Below are positions 1-11,257 of a stretch of DNA of 64,000 nucleotides, one piece after another. Made by a program: the position numbers and the translations under genes. The DNA lies in the NCBI GenBank assembly GCA_023634235.1, contig JAMKCF010000020.1, positions 8,494,001-8,558,000 of the forward strand, written 5' to 3'. The notes below the pieces were generated by a model, which worked only from the letters and a program-made list of their open reading frames with translations, had not been told where the DNA came from and made no database searches. Source of the stretch: Pisaster brevispinus. Taxonomy: Eukaryota; Echinodermata; Asteroidea; Forcipulatida; Asteriidae. Positions within the stretch are counted from its first letter, which is position 1. Each line of letters opens with the position of its first letter.

Positions 1-100
1 TGCTAACCCGTGAGATACGCTTACGCTTAAGCAAATTTGTCTGCTATAGCAAGCACGAAAATTTTTCTTACCGATAGTGCAGCGCTATGAAATTGGGCCT
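1..100. repeat. Truncated copy of the GGGCCC-ended inverted-repeat element
   Basis: The right end at about 85-100 reads CTATGAAATTGGGCCT, the terminus of a miniature inverted-repeat family that also occurs at 28382, 32821, 35383 and 42060. The interior has the family's 'cttaagca' and 'agcaagcac' words. The left part is cut by the window edge. Confidence 0.45.
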
Positions 101-1550
101 TGTTCTTTATGCGTTAAAACGTGCGCGTGGGCACAGCGTACCTTTAGACTGGTCCCCTGTCTTTATAGGATAAAGACAGGCACTGGTTTTACAGACCCAA
201 TGATTTCATTGGATACAACGATTTCATCGGATTACCGTACTGTGACGTAAGCTTTGCATATCTGTGTTATGATTGGTCGAGGTTCGAGGTGATGTAGTTT
301 GTCAGCTTGCACTTTCGATCGTCTGCTGCATGCAACTAGCGTCATGTAGTGTTGTTTTATTTACTATGTAATGTGAACATGTACGTGTGAATTGACTGCG
401 AGTCTTCGTGTGAAATGAATGCTAGGTCAAAGGTACATCTGCCAACATCCATTTTTCATAAAACTTGGATGAAATTAGCAATATTTTTGTGCAGAGAAAA
501 ACAACATTTTATTTCCCCTTGATCCACGGTATAGCGATGATTTTGCAGTTTTTGGTAATAACACTGTCTGATGAATGGCTGCCTACACGGGCGCGTCTAA
601 ATGTGAAGGAAAACACACAGACACGCAACAAAAACAAACAAAACGAAACCGATGCAAACTACATTTAAATGTTACCTGGTAGACCATGAGAGGCTTTTAT
701 CGTTAGCCATTTAGGGTTTACTGTATGTACAAGGTAGAGCTGTGGAAACTGTTTGGCGTCAACAATTTCATTAAAAGTGGATACCACTGGCGATAAAAAA
801 AAAGTAGGTCATTGGATTGAATTTAAGATTTGGTGATTATTTATTATATTTGTCAATAGAGTTTGTTTACTGGTTGGAAATGATTAATCCAGAACGCTAC
901 TACAGCTACTGAAGGCCAAGGTTGTCTGAAGCATGCGCCACAATGAAACGGTCTATTGTTAATCTCTCTTCCATCCATCCGTCTCAGGAAAGAACGTGTT
1001 TCTGATTAATCCTAGCCAGCCTGTTCCTTTGTTCTTCTTTCGATGGCTGTAAGTACTTGTACTCGGTTGAAACCAGTCTCAGTTGCTGATTGGTCAGAAT
1101 TGAATCGTCAGATTTTGCAATCGATTTGGGTGGGACAAACAAGCAACGTTTACGTATACGGAGGTTTGTTAGTAGTGCTGACTTGTCGTTGAGGTGTGAT
1201 GTACACGGATACAGCAAATACTGTGACGTGTCAGACTTGGCTCTGTTTTTACCAACTCTACTGCTCAGTTTCTACCGCCGGACAGTCTCGATACAGATTC
1301 GGTTTCTACTTTTGATTGGTCCAAATAGAAAACCAGCATATTTAGTTGAACTCTAAGCGATCGCCAAACCAATTCAACTCCCTCCATTGGTTCTTGATAA
1401 ATACATCGATAAACAGTGTCAGCCAATGCGCAGAAACTGCGATTTAAGAACAACACACACACAATATTTCTTACCGTTCTACCCTCTTTCAATTGAGCTT
1501 GAGACAACTTGGAAACCTTTTTTCTCAAAAGCAAGCGTAGATTGAAGCCA
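101..1550. other. Upstream flank of the lectin array, no gene recognised
   Basis: AT-rich sequence with only short open frames on both strands (the longest about 124 codons, minus strand at 1265-1639), none with a recognisable domain. It does not match the spacers between the later lectin copies until about 1550, so it is probably the left flank of the array. Confidence 0.5.
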
Positions 1551-1837
1551 ACGGCACGCACGATATTCCTCTCTGAGCTTTTCTGACAAATCTCGACCGC
1601 ACCAGAGCAAACCTGAACTATACCCTTTGACGTTTTCACACAATGCTTTGCTGAGAAAGCAAATACCAGAAGAAGAACAGAGATATCGTTTAAACTTTAC
1701 ACGATTTAGCTACAGCATTGAAGTGGTTGTGAGCTGCTGTTTAAAGCCGCTGATCGGGGTGACAACAATTCTGTTAATTTAGACTTATTAATCCACAACT
1801 ACAGAAATTCCGAAAGACTGTTGGCTCTCTTGGAACA
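1551..1837 (+). promoter_or_regulatory. Conserved 5' flank of lectin copy 1
   Basis: This block matches the sequence just upstream of lectin copies 2, 3 and 4: shared words include 'ttctaccctctgatg'-like, 'tcgtttaaactttaca', 'gtttaaagcc' followed by 'gatcggggtg', and 'gactgttggct' just before the ATG. It probably holds the promoter and 5' untranslated region. No unambiguous TATA box or start site was found, so the regulatory role is inferred from position and conservation. Confidence 0.5.
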
Positions 1838-2560
1838 ATGGGCGGATTTTGTTTGCCTTCTGTTTTGTTGATTCTCTTCACCATTGGTATGAGTTCCGCT
1901 CATTCGTGTAAGCCTCACATGTTGTGTCCATTCGGCTGGGAGTCATGGAGCGGCTCTTGCTACAAACTTCTTGAAGAAACACTGAATTGGCATGAAGGGA
2001 AATTGAAATGTCAGGAGATGGGAGGGGAGATGGTTTTGCCTTCATCATCGGAGGAAAATAACTATACAATGAGTAAAACCAACGGTAAAACCATCGATCA
2101 TGTGTGGATTAATTGCAATGATTTAGAGATTGACGGGTAGTGGGACTGCGCTTCAAACAACGGCGGGTATAAGAACTGGAACACGAATGAGCCAAACGGC
2201 GGAAAACGAGAAAACTGTGCTGAGATAACAACCTCATCGGAATGGGGAGGTAAATGGAATGACCATAACTGCGCAAATAAATATCACGTTATCTGCAAAG
2301 GCGAGGAAGTCAAGTTGAAGCAATGGCGCCTGCTTGCGTCGTATCTGACTGGCCACACCTTACGAGAGATACCGACCAGCAACGTCCATGCCTGCGCCAT
2401 GGTGTGTGTCTACGACCCCAGATGTCGCTCCTTCAACGTGCTGCATTTTGGGACGGGGGAGCGAATTTGCCAACTCAACAACAGCACCCGCTACGAGGCC
2501 GACCACACCCAGTTTGTGGAGTCCAAGAAACCTTTCACGTGTATTTACGGAGAGAGATAA
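1838..2560 (+). pseudogene. Lectin copy 1: C-type lectin + PAN protein with in-frame TAG
   Basis: The frame opens with the same ATG and secretory signal peptide (MGGFC start, hydrophobic VLLILFTIG) as copies 2-4. It runs 100 codons and stops at TAG, 2138-2140, where copy 2 has CAG and copies 3 and 4 have CGG. Past the stop the same frame stays open to TAA at 2558-2560, so a single substitution separates it from an intact gene of about 240 codons. The truncated product would keep the first half of the lectin fold and lose the EPN and WND sugar-binding motifs and the whole PAN domain. Downstream, the first PAN cysteine (ASC in the other copies) is tyrosine, a sign of relaxed constraint. It could be a young pseudogene, a null allele or an assembly error; the extra Cys loss favours real decay. 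No introns. Confidence 0.85.
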
Positions 2561-2689
2561 TTTGAACCAACACAGTTAAATCACCATGAGTAAAAACAGA
2601 GAAATGACACTCTAGAAACAGAAACAGCCGATCGTGGACTTTTTACTCAATAATTCTTAGCCCAAAGTTGGGACTACTTCAGAATTTAA

Positions 2690-2711
2690 AATATATATAT
2701 ATATATATATT
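2690..2711. repeat. (TA)n microsatellite
   Basis: About eleven TA units in the 3' flank of lectin copy 1. Copies 2 and 3 have a short non-repetitive stretch at the same place, so the expansion is private to copy 1. Confidence 0.9.
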
Positions 2712-3004
2712 TTTAATGCAAAGTAATAAACATATTCAGTTGAAATGTTCAGCGAAAAGTAAACAATCTTTCAGTTTCGTTCGGAGACAGAAAAGGAGAA
2801 GAATAATATTAAAGTAATCTATCGGCAAAATAAATTAGCCAACCAAGAGACTTGTGGCAGAATCTCCGAAAGGATAAATAACAATTTCTCCTTTCAATTG
2901 AAACCAAAAACTGTTTTCTCTTGAGGCTTGAGGAAGAGGTAAAAGGAGATTTGTAAGTAAGTGAAGATCGTTTAGTGGAATTTGTTTTAAAGGTAGGCCT
3001 AAGA

Positions 3005-3213
3005 GCTCAACAATAGCACCCGCTACGAAGCCGACCACACCCAGTTTGTGGAGTTCAAGAAACATTACCACGTGTATTTACGTAGAGAAATAATTTGAAT
3101 CACACTGTTAATGAGCAAAAACACAGAAATGACGCCCAAGTGCCATAAACAGCTAAATGTGGACTTTTTAACTTAAAGATTCAGAGCCCAAAGTTGGGAC
3201 TACTTCAGAATTT
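3005..3213 (+). pseudogene. Second, partial copy of the lectin 3' end (unit 1)
   Basis: From GCTCAACAATAGCACC onward the sequence repeats the last ~30 codons of the PAN domain, the stop and about 120 bases of the 3' flank of the lectin gene some 500 bases upstream. In this unit the frame is shifted near 'aaacattaccacg'. Equivalent fragments follow lectin copies 2, 3 and 4, so the partial duplication predates the expansion of the array. It lacks a start codon and most of the gene. Confidence 0.8.
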
Positions 3214-5780
3214 GAATTTGAATTAATCATCGCTGTCTTTTTGTTTTAAGCAAAGTAGTATCAGTTTGCATTTAAATAAAATAAATCGTTCAATGTCGGT
3301 CTTAGAAAAACAAAGTAATAACAACAACAACTACGAAAACGAAGAACAAATACTGGTTGTTCATCAAAACGAACAGCAGTATCTGCATGTAGCGGCCCTC
3401 GATCTGTGACCGAATGGAAAGTAATAATTTCATGCACTCTTAAATAAAACTGGCATTTGGACAAATTTCATACCACAAATTTCCGTGAAAGTGCTGCAAA
3501 GGACAAGACAAAATTTGCATACAGCATAATAATTAACAAAGACCACTCTTGAATTATTCAAATCAACCCGGTTTCATTACTCAGATAAGCTCAATTTATA
3601 TTATCATGAATAAATTGTATTTCTTTTAATGAAAATATTCAAATTGTAGACTGACTAATCTATGGAGCACTTTTCAGAAGTTTAACACGCAAAGAATTTA
3701 AGGAAGCACATTTTGACATTATTGCAACAGACGAACAATTATATAAATTAAAAAAAAAAAAAAAACAACAGACAAAACAAGAACTGAAAGCTGTCATAAA
3801 AATGTAAATCCGTAAACGTATTCAATTTGTGTTATCTATATACCGTATATAAACAGGCGTTCAAATTGATCATCTGTTAGACAGTGACGAAAATAAGATA
3901 ATATTTTTAAAGGGGCACGTAGGGTGCACCATTCTTTTCAAGGGTGGGTAACTTCAGGCCAATTCAAACCGTAGGCTTGTAGGCTGCATTTGCATGTTCC
4001 TTAAAGTCTTAAATACGCTATACCGGTTTGCCCGTTTTCGGCCCTCTTGCGGCCTTTTACTATTACGAGAGGAGTACAAAACAAATACACTGTATGCATT
4101 TAAATAGAAAAATAGCTGTTGACTCAATATCAGTTTGATTACAGAAGCTTATAAAATGAAAGATTTTATTCTGAAAATGTCTAAATCTCAAAGGTCCATT
4201 TAGTTTGCATATAAGCAGACCAAGAGTTGTTGTATCATTGTCAGTTTGACGACATTAGCCTAAAAGCTTACACATTATTCTTTATTCTGAAAATGTTTTA
4301 TCTCATGGGTTCATATTTCAAATTTGAGGGTGGGGCACCCGTGGTCATCTGTAATGCCAGTCCTATTCAAGAGCTAATCCGCTGGAATTCCTCTTGAACT
4401 GAGATGACTTTGTTTTATTTCTGTGATTTCAATACATGATCCATCTGAATTATAAACATTCATCAGGGGGAACTTAGTGTCTCAGTATTATAGGTCCGAA
4501 TTTTTGCCGATTTGGTCCAAATATTGAGATTAAGGTGTGGTCATAGATTAGTTTTTTAGAAAGTGATGCGAATTTATAGGCAAAAATATGAAAAAAAACC
4601 AATAAAAACCACATGTGAAAGTTTTAGCTGAATTGAGAAAACCAGTGTCACGATATTTTAATCCAGAACGTCGAGTCCATCCACGTTTAACGAAGTGACA
4701 GCGGTTTAAACTGCATCTCTGGCCGCGGCATTCACAAACAGACATCATGGCTTTAGAAAAAATGTTTTATTCAAGCCGTATTTGGGAGATTAACAACTTC
4801 GAGATGTTTATTGAGTTGCAATCAACGGGAGGGAGAGTGGTGTTTCAGATGGGTTCTTTTCGCAGAACGCTTACCAGTGCTGGAGGACTCGAGTCTGGTC
4901 TCGGCCTCCCCTCAGACTCGGACAACAGGGACTCGACTACAGCACTGATGCTTACTGCCATTACTATCTTTATAACGCGGAGGCTTTCGGATAAAATCTA
5001 CACAATTTTGTTTCGTGGTCATTATCAAAGTTTGACCGTATCTTTAATGTTTTTAATAGCGTACCAAACAACCAGTGCATATTGAGGATTTGTCCAAGTG
5101 ACTTCGTAAAAGTACTGTAGGGTAAAGTACGCCAATTGGCGTATACAAACAGCCAGTTTTACTTAGGATTTGTACAACTGACTTTGAAAGAAAGCTGGAG
5201 GGTAAGGTACCAAACAGCAGTAAAGGGTTATGACATGTACACACGTCTTTGTTAAAATTGAGTGAGGTCTGTTACGTCAATTTGCCTACTGAACAGCGGT
5301 TTACTGAATGGTTTAAGTTTGTATTGTAGTCTATAAACAACTTTGTAAACTTAAGAAATTCTTTAACAAGTGCTTAATTGAACTATTTTGTGAAATTTTG
5401 CAGTAAAATGTACTGTTTTGTTAATGGTGAAATAAAATGTTTCATTAATTTGAAAGTTTCAACGTAAAAATGAATGTGTGTTTCTTTTTTTTGTAATAAT
5501 CGTGGTTTTAATCGTAAATTTTGTAAGAATTCTTTTCAAATTAGAACTTCCACGAAACAAAATATTAAAAAAATATTAAATACATTGTATTTTACATGTT
5601 AATTTTTCCTGGTAAAAATAGCTAAAATACAACTTTCAATAAAACCAATTTAGTTCCAATAGTGTTCAGTATACATGCAAAGTAGACTACGTGAACTGAT
5701 CAAAGTGTTTCGCTTCTGCAAGACCCCTTGCGTAACGCGCAATACTACTGGTGCACTGTGGTCACGCTCACGTTACCCAA

Positions 5781-6252
5781 CCTCGTTCCCAGTGGTGTAC
5801 GATCTCGATGTGCCATTTGTCATGGAGCAACTCATCCTCGTTCCCAGGGGTGATCGATCTCGCCACGCCATTTTCCCCCAGCATGCGTTGCTCGATCATG
5901 AGTTAGTGACGAGAGGTATCGATACGGCGCGCTGCCCATGGTTGTGAGGCTGGGAGCAACTGGCCCCCTCTTATTCTTTTTCGATTTTACGATACGTCTA
6001 TAAACTGTATGCAGTTTAGGGTGACCATGTAAAAACATGATTCATTTGAAATGTGTTGCGTCAAAATACGTGCATTTTTACATGCGCGTACTAAGCACCC
6101 GACAAGCGCCCTACAAGCACTCAAACGTTTTTAAGCACGCAAAGCAGTACGTTTTGGTTAGCCAATCAGCATTGATTTTCAGTGTTTCACTACCAGGGGT
6201 TACTGACGCGACGACACGTATCGATACGGCGCGCTGCCCACGGTAGCGAGGC
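5781..6252. repeat. CCTCG-ended inverted-repeat element, unit 1
   Basis: It begins CCTCGTTCCCAG and ends with the near reverse complement GGTAGCGAGG, with 'tcgatacggcgcgctgccca' inside both halves. Copies occur at 15338-15805 and 28049-28362 (internally shortened) in the lectin array, and in opposite orientation at 41265-41733 in an SNX19 intron. No coding capacity, so probably a non-autonomous DNA transposon. Confidence 0.6.
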
Positions 6253-6474
6253 TGCACGTTACCCACCAAGAACAGGACCCAAAGCTGTTCAGCAAGGGGT
6301 CTACCCTGGGACGGGAAATGAGGAGGGGGCGTTGAGGAGGGGAGGACAGCTTTTGAAAGGGGCATAATAAACTCTTGGGAATATTAGAATTGACACGTCA
6401 GGAGATTAGAGGAGAGGTGGGTAGACACTTTTATGAATGGAAGCAAATCTTTTAGATCTCGGGTAAAAAAGGGC

Positions 6475-6580
6475 ATGAGTCGAATGGCCGAATTCGAGAG
6501 AACTGTGCTGAATTCAGTAAAGGGCATGAGTCGAATGGCCTAATTCGAGAGAACTGTGCTGAATTCAGTAATGGGCTTGA
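6475..6580. repeat. 57-bp direct duplication
   Basis: Two adjacent copies of a segment starting 'gggcatgagtcgaatggcc' and ending 'gctgaattcagta'. The same pair is present in unit 2 at about 16020-16130, so it predates the recent block duplication. Confidence 0.8.
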
Positions 6581-7739
6581 AGTACAATGCTTGCAGACTC
6601 AATAAGGGAACGAAGATCATACCTTTTACACGCGCGTTAGACGTAAACTGAGGTGCATGCTGGTCTAGATATTAAATGAAAACTTTTGTTCTGTATTATG
6701 CACCTCACTTCACGGCTAATGCGCGCAAGAAAAGTATTCGCAAATGCCGAGTTTAGCAATGGCGCCAAATTGCGTTGTTTCTGACCGCCCACCACGGGCG
6801 CTTTTTACAATCTCTAACATTATTTCGTTCTAATATTAATGGTTGTAATGTTAAAACGTAAATCTTTTCACTCACAAGCAGTCAAAGGAAGATTAAAGCA
6901 ACCGCTCCTAAAAATGCTTTTAATTTGATTGACTCTCACTTCAGTAAATCCTCATCGATAGATTACTTTGCTCAACACGTTAATAAAACAATCAAGGTAC
7001 TGTGACGTCACATCTCCACTTTGCTCGTCATATCGACGGTAACGGCTACAGGTTAATGTTTGGTCGAAAACAACCAAAAACGATGTGTGCGGGTTTATGG
7101 ATGCCTTTAGTATTCCATCGTCCACGAATAAAGAGGATCTTGACGATGACGTCACTCGTACGCCCAAAAGATGCAGGTTGTGACATTGTTGTGACATTTC
7201 CCCAATGCTTCAACGCTTTACGCGACTCTGCTTTTTCTTCTCATTATCTTTCTCCTTATTCATTATTCATCTCGGGTCATCCGTTGGTACAGATCTTTCC
7301 TATTTCCCCCACACTTTACTCGCCTCGTTATCTCTAGCTCATTAGCATCTAATTTGCATCTCATTATAAGAGAACATCCGGCAGTATATAATTTCCCCAT
7401 ACACCAACGCTTAAGACACTCATTATCTCTCCTTATTATTCATCACGGGTCAGACGTCGGTGTATATTTTTCTTTTAGACCCTCTTACTGTATTCATATA
7501 ATTATTCATCACCTCTTGCGTTATGATGTCAAAGGTCATTTGTTGGTATATCAGCCTGCTCAACTACTCCATATACCGAGTGCAAGAAGTAGGGAAATAA
7601 TCTCACGCGAAAGTGTCATTTCTATCGCAACCATGCTTATTGTAGAAGTCGCCAAGATCGAATGTAATAAAAAAAGGCCTAATTTTATTCTGTAATACAA
7701 GCTTGAGACGTGCTAGCGGTTTCTTGTTCTGGTATGTTT

Positions 7740-8070
7740 TAAAGTAGCTCCATTCTCTGTTGCCTAAAAAAAAAGAATGCGATGCCCATGGCTACAACAA
7801 TGTAATTCTTCCCATTATGTAGACTCTTGGTCAGAATAAACGCTTCGATGATTTCTCCGGTGAACCACGAGGCAATTGGTTTGGGCCTATACGTGGCTCT
7901 AACATTATCCATGCAACGTTTGCGTATTTTATTTCAAGGTTGGGCTATATGAAATTACTGAAAATAATTATACATTAAAAGAAGTGAACCCAGCATACAG
8001 ATAAAAAAAAACACATGCCCCTCCCTTCCTGGGATTTGTTAAATATTTGGGGTCTATAGTTTACTCTGAG
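7740..8070 (-). repeat. Internal ~320-bp repeat with a decayed minus-strand reading frame (A copy, unit 1)
   Basis: This segment and 9830-10145 are diverged copies of each other, sharing 'cattctc-ttgcctaaaaaaaa', 'aattcttcccatt-tgta', 'tccatgcaacgttt' and 'cttcctggga'. On the minus strand both encode related peptides around a core like LHNGKNY-VVA followed by FFFLGN. In this copy a nine-A run, against eight in the unit 2 copy (17188-17481), breaks the frame. The family is not recognised. Confidence 0.45.
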
Positions 8071-8389
8071 GCTTATTTTAAGTTATCAAGACTGAATAAA
8101 TCACCTTTTTGTACCAATGAGTTAAGAGATTGTAAGGTTACGGCGTTTTGCAACTGGTATCCTGGTGAAGTTTGCTTAGCAGAAAATTATTAAGCAGAAT
8201 TGTCTGCTTAATACAAATCACTATGGTAATATTGACAACTCATCTGAAGATGAATCTTAGTGCTTTGTGAAATCGACCTCAGGCACTCCATTTCCTTCAA
8301 ACCCGCAAGTGGACGTTTGATTCGTGCACATTGTGAAATTTGTCGTGTTTAATTTTCAAAAATGTATTTGTCTCATGAGCAATAATTTG

Positions 8390-8440
8390 TTGACCCAACT
8401 GTTGGCCCAACTGTTGACCCAACTGTTGACCCAACTGTTT
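8390..8440. repeat. 12-bp minisatellite, four units
   Basis: Four units of 'gttgacccaact', one with a G in place of A. The duplicate at about 17940-17980 has three units, showing copy-number change after the block duplication. Confidence 0.85.
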
Positions 8441-9829
8441 CATCTGAGCAAATTGTGCACTTTCTTTGCTATTCATCTATACGACTTTTGTGTCCTCCAT
8501 GTTATACACAAGGAGCGACCATTATAACCATTATATCAATCTAAGGCGTGCTGAAAATACACTTTGGGCAATGATATAAATATTATTCCCATTCTATGAT
8601 GCATTTTTACTTTTTACTGTTACCCTTCTACACCTAGACCCTCACGAATAATATTATAGAATGACTTTTGTGTGGCAATTTATTGAGATTCTGTGTAGCG
8701 TGATAATCCACTATATATTAACTTCAAATGTAATTTACTGAGAGTAGAACTAAGATGTGTGTTTGGATGGTTGTATACTGTTCGTATTGCCATCACTCCT
8801 GCAGGCAGGCCTGCACGGTCTATTGATTAGCCATCATGCTACGTTTATGTCAGCAGCATTTTTTAAAGTAGGTCTGCATTTCAAATACCGCGCGCCAGTG
8901 TATCGTTGTACACTCATTGCATGCTGCGTTTAGAAGTGCATTTTGGCGACCTCACTGTTTGAGCTTCGGTCATAGACCCATTTCATTTGACGTCACACTC
9001 TCAAAAGCGCCCGACTGAGGCCAAAAAGCGCACCCACTGAGGCAACAGGAGGCAAACCATTGGACGATTGCTGTTCTTTAATTGTGCAAAAAAAAAAAAA
9101 AAAAAAAAAAAAATGTGCGCATGACCTTAGCGTTTTGCGTTATGCAAGGCGTCTATTGGTTGGGCGTTTTCGCGTGTTGGGTTGAACCGCGGTGTGACGC
9201 AGCTGTTCCGACCAAACTGTAACCGAGTTGTTCGCTCGGTTAGGCTTGGTTTGAAGTCGGGAACCCTACAAGAATTAATGTGTATGTTTTAATCAATTAC
9301 CAATTATCACTAGCGCATTTTTATATTTTTAATTTTTGTTTTTCGTTCTTTTCCGTCTAGTACCCAAGATAAAAATATTGTCGAATCTATTATAGCTGTT
9401 TAAAATTTGAGGCAAGGGTCATAATAGGTAAGCATAATGCGTAGTAAGCATCCTGCGAAAAAACACCGTCTAAAGCGTACCATTCCTGTTGATAAGAAGT
9501 CAATGAAGGTATGTCGACAAGTTTTGAACCTCCCAAACCTGCCTTGATTCAAACGTCCGTGGTGTCCCTTTGCGAATACTGCGGCCAGAGATGCAATTGG
9601 TACCCGCTGTCACCTCGCTAAACATGAGACTGGTTCGAGGTTTTTGACTAAATGTTGGTACTGTGTGCTGTTTAGACGCTGTATTCAGCTGAAACTTTCA
9701 TAGGTGACTTATATTGTAACTTTCTTGAAAAAAGTTGCCTATAAATCACCATTACGTTTTCAAAAACTAATCTATTCCAACCTACATTTAGTTTTTTGCA
9801 TCAAATCTGCAATTTTTTCCCTAGAATCT

Positions 9830-10145
9830 TAACTCAGCTGCATTCTCAATTGCCTAAAAAAAAAAAGCGGTGTCTATGGCAACAATAACATAATTCTTCC
9901 CATTGTGTAAAATCTTCGCCAAAATGAACACTTTGATGTTTTCTCTGGCGAACCGCGTGGCAGTTTATTTACATGGTTCCCAATATATCCATGCAACGTT
10001 TGTGCATTTCACACCAAGGTTATGAAATGATACTGAACTTTGAATATAGACCAAGTGAACCAAGCTTATGGATACAACACCCACCTGCCCCTTCCTGGGA
10101 GTTTGGGGTCTAGACCTATAGTGTACGAGCGCGGAGGCTCATTGT
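9830..10145 (-). repeat. Internal ~320-bp repeat (B copy, unit 1)
   Basis: Diverged copy of 7740-8070. The minus strand keeps a recognisable peptide (residues like FARENIKVFILAK then LHNGKNYVIVA) that ends at an early stop after FFFLGN, and the presumptive start is out of frame. The duplicate is at about 19370-19690. Confidence 0.45.
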
Positions 10146-10529
10146 AAAAACCTACTTGAACGAAACCTTCAACAAGCGATCTTTGCTGAAATTCGGTAAA
10201 ACAATTTCCAATCAATAAGGAAATTGAGTTCACTGAGATTAAACAGATCTTATTGTGTAAAAAACGCCAATAATTTTGAATCCACTTCAGATCCGGTGTT
10301 TTTTTTTAGAAAGCTCCGCGAAAACCTATGTTTCGTCATAAGTGGGTTCATGCTGACATAGAGTAACATAAAAACGGAACAAAAATTTATGGTGACTAGT
10401 TTTTTTGCTTTTTGTTTGTTTGTTTGTTTGTTTGTTCTTTACAATATATGTCAGAACTCGTTCAACAAAAAGTAAAAAAAGAAATAAAATTAAAATTACA
10501 AATATGTCTTTCTTTCCTGCAAAAAACGA

Positions 10530-11257
10530 TTAATTATTTACCGTTGCAATACGCTGTTCCTCTTCCCGCAGAGATTCTTTATTTTGTCAATGTTATTTGG
10601 TCAAGTTTTATAGTCACCTTGGCCGATATGATAGGTTTGCATGTTGTAAATATACTCATTGATTTCTCACAGCTCCACCGTGTTCAATGGTTGGGTGGGT
10701 ATCCTCCTTGATGGCCTCGTTGTGCAGTTGAGCTTGAAATCACCATGGAAACGTGTGCGTTTTCCCCCAAAGCGATGGGCGTGGGCTTGAAGCCAGAGGG
10801 ACCCGTTTTCTTTGGTCACGTGGTTGCTGTACGCCATTGTTGGTCCGAAATTCAGCACAATCTAAGTCTAGTCTGGCATCCTGTGTGCGCACATGCGTTT
10901 TGGGACCTGCAATGGCTTCTCAATCGCAAGTTGTCGCAATGCCCTCAATACACAGCTAAGATTTAAGGCAAAGGCAAACTTGATGTTCCCCACTGAGCTT
11001 TCTGACCAACCTCGACAACACCCGAGCCAACCTGATGAGTTCTACCCTCTGATGTTTTCATACCACGACTTGCTAAGAAATCAACAGCCATTGAGCAAGA
11101 ACGGATCAAGAGAATCGTTTAAACTTTACAAGATTTCAGAAAAGTGGGTCTGAGCTGCCGTTTAAAGCCACCGATCGGGGTGCCACAGTGTTGTTAAATA
11201 AGACTTGTTAATCAATAACTACTGAGATTCCGAAAGACTGTTGGCTCTCTTGGAATA
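10530..11257 (+). promoter_or_regulatory. Conserved 5' flank of lectin copy 2
   Basis: Almost identical to 20069-20796 and clearly related to 24500-25124 upstream of copy 4 (shared 'tttctca-agctcca', 'ttgagcttgaaatcacc', 'tgagctttctgaccaacctc'). The 300 bases nearest the ATG also match copy 1. Probably promoter plus 5' untranslated region; no experimentally known motif was recognised. Confidence 0.5.

Larger units (their letters stand above)
3214..10529. other. Lectin spacer, unit 1
   Basis: A 7-kb stretch without a convincing gene. It is nearly identical, from about 3564 on, to 13175-20068. It holds an ACTCG-type dispersed repeat (about 4877-4950), a CCTCG-ended inverted-repeat element (5781-6252), a 57-bp direct duplication (about 6475-6580), three degenerate copies of an 'attattcatc-cgggtca' motif (about 7250-7560), a 12-bp minisatellite (8390-8440), a 26-base poly-A run (9088-9113) and two diverged copies of a ~320-bp segment (7740-8070 and 9830-10145). 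Open frames such as 4747-5085 are not conserved between units. Confidence 0.7.

Noticed and set aside
2323..2579. Alternative-frame ORFs over the PAN-coding region in each lectin copy
   Set aside because: Shadows of the true frame caused by GC-rich codons; the lectin frame explains the conservation.
4747..5085. 112-codon + frame in the lectin spacer, with shorter versions at 14345, 23923 and 26711
   Set aside because: The frame is broken by different small indels in each unit, has no domain, and contains a dispersed repeat also found at 53.9 kb.
7002..7337. 111-codon + frame preserved in units 1 and 2 (also 16552-16887)
   Set aside because: Preservation only reflects the recent 9.5-kb duplication; low-complexity composition, no domain, overlapping frames on both strands.
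10412..10966. Overlapping frames upstream of lectin copy 2 (and 19945-20505)
   Set aside because: They start in a TTTG repeat or lie in the promoter region; the equivalent region of copy 4 does not keep them open.
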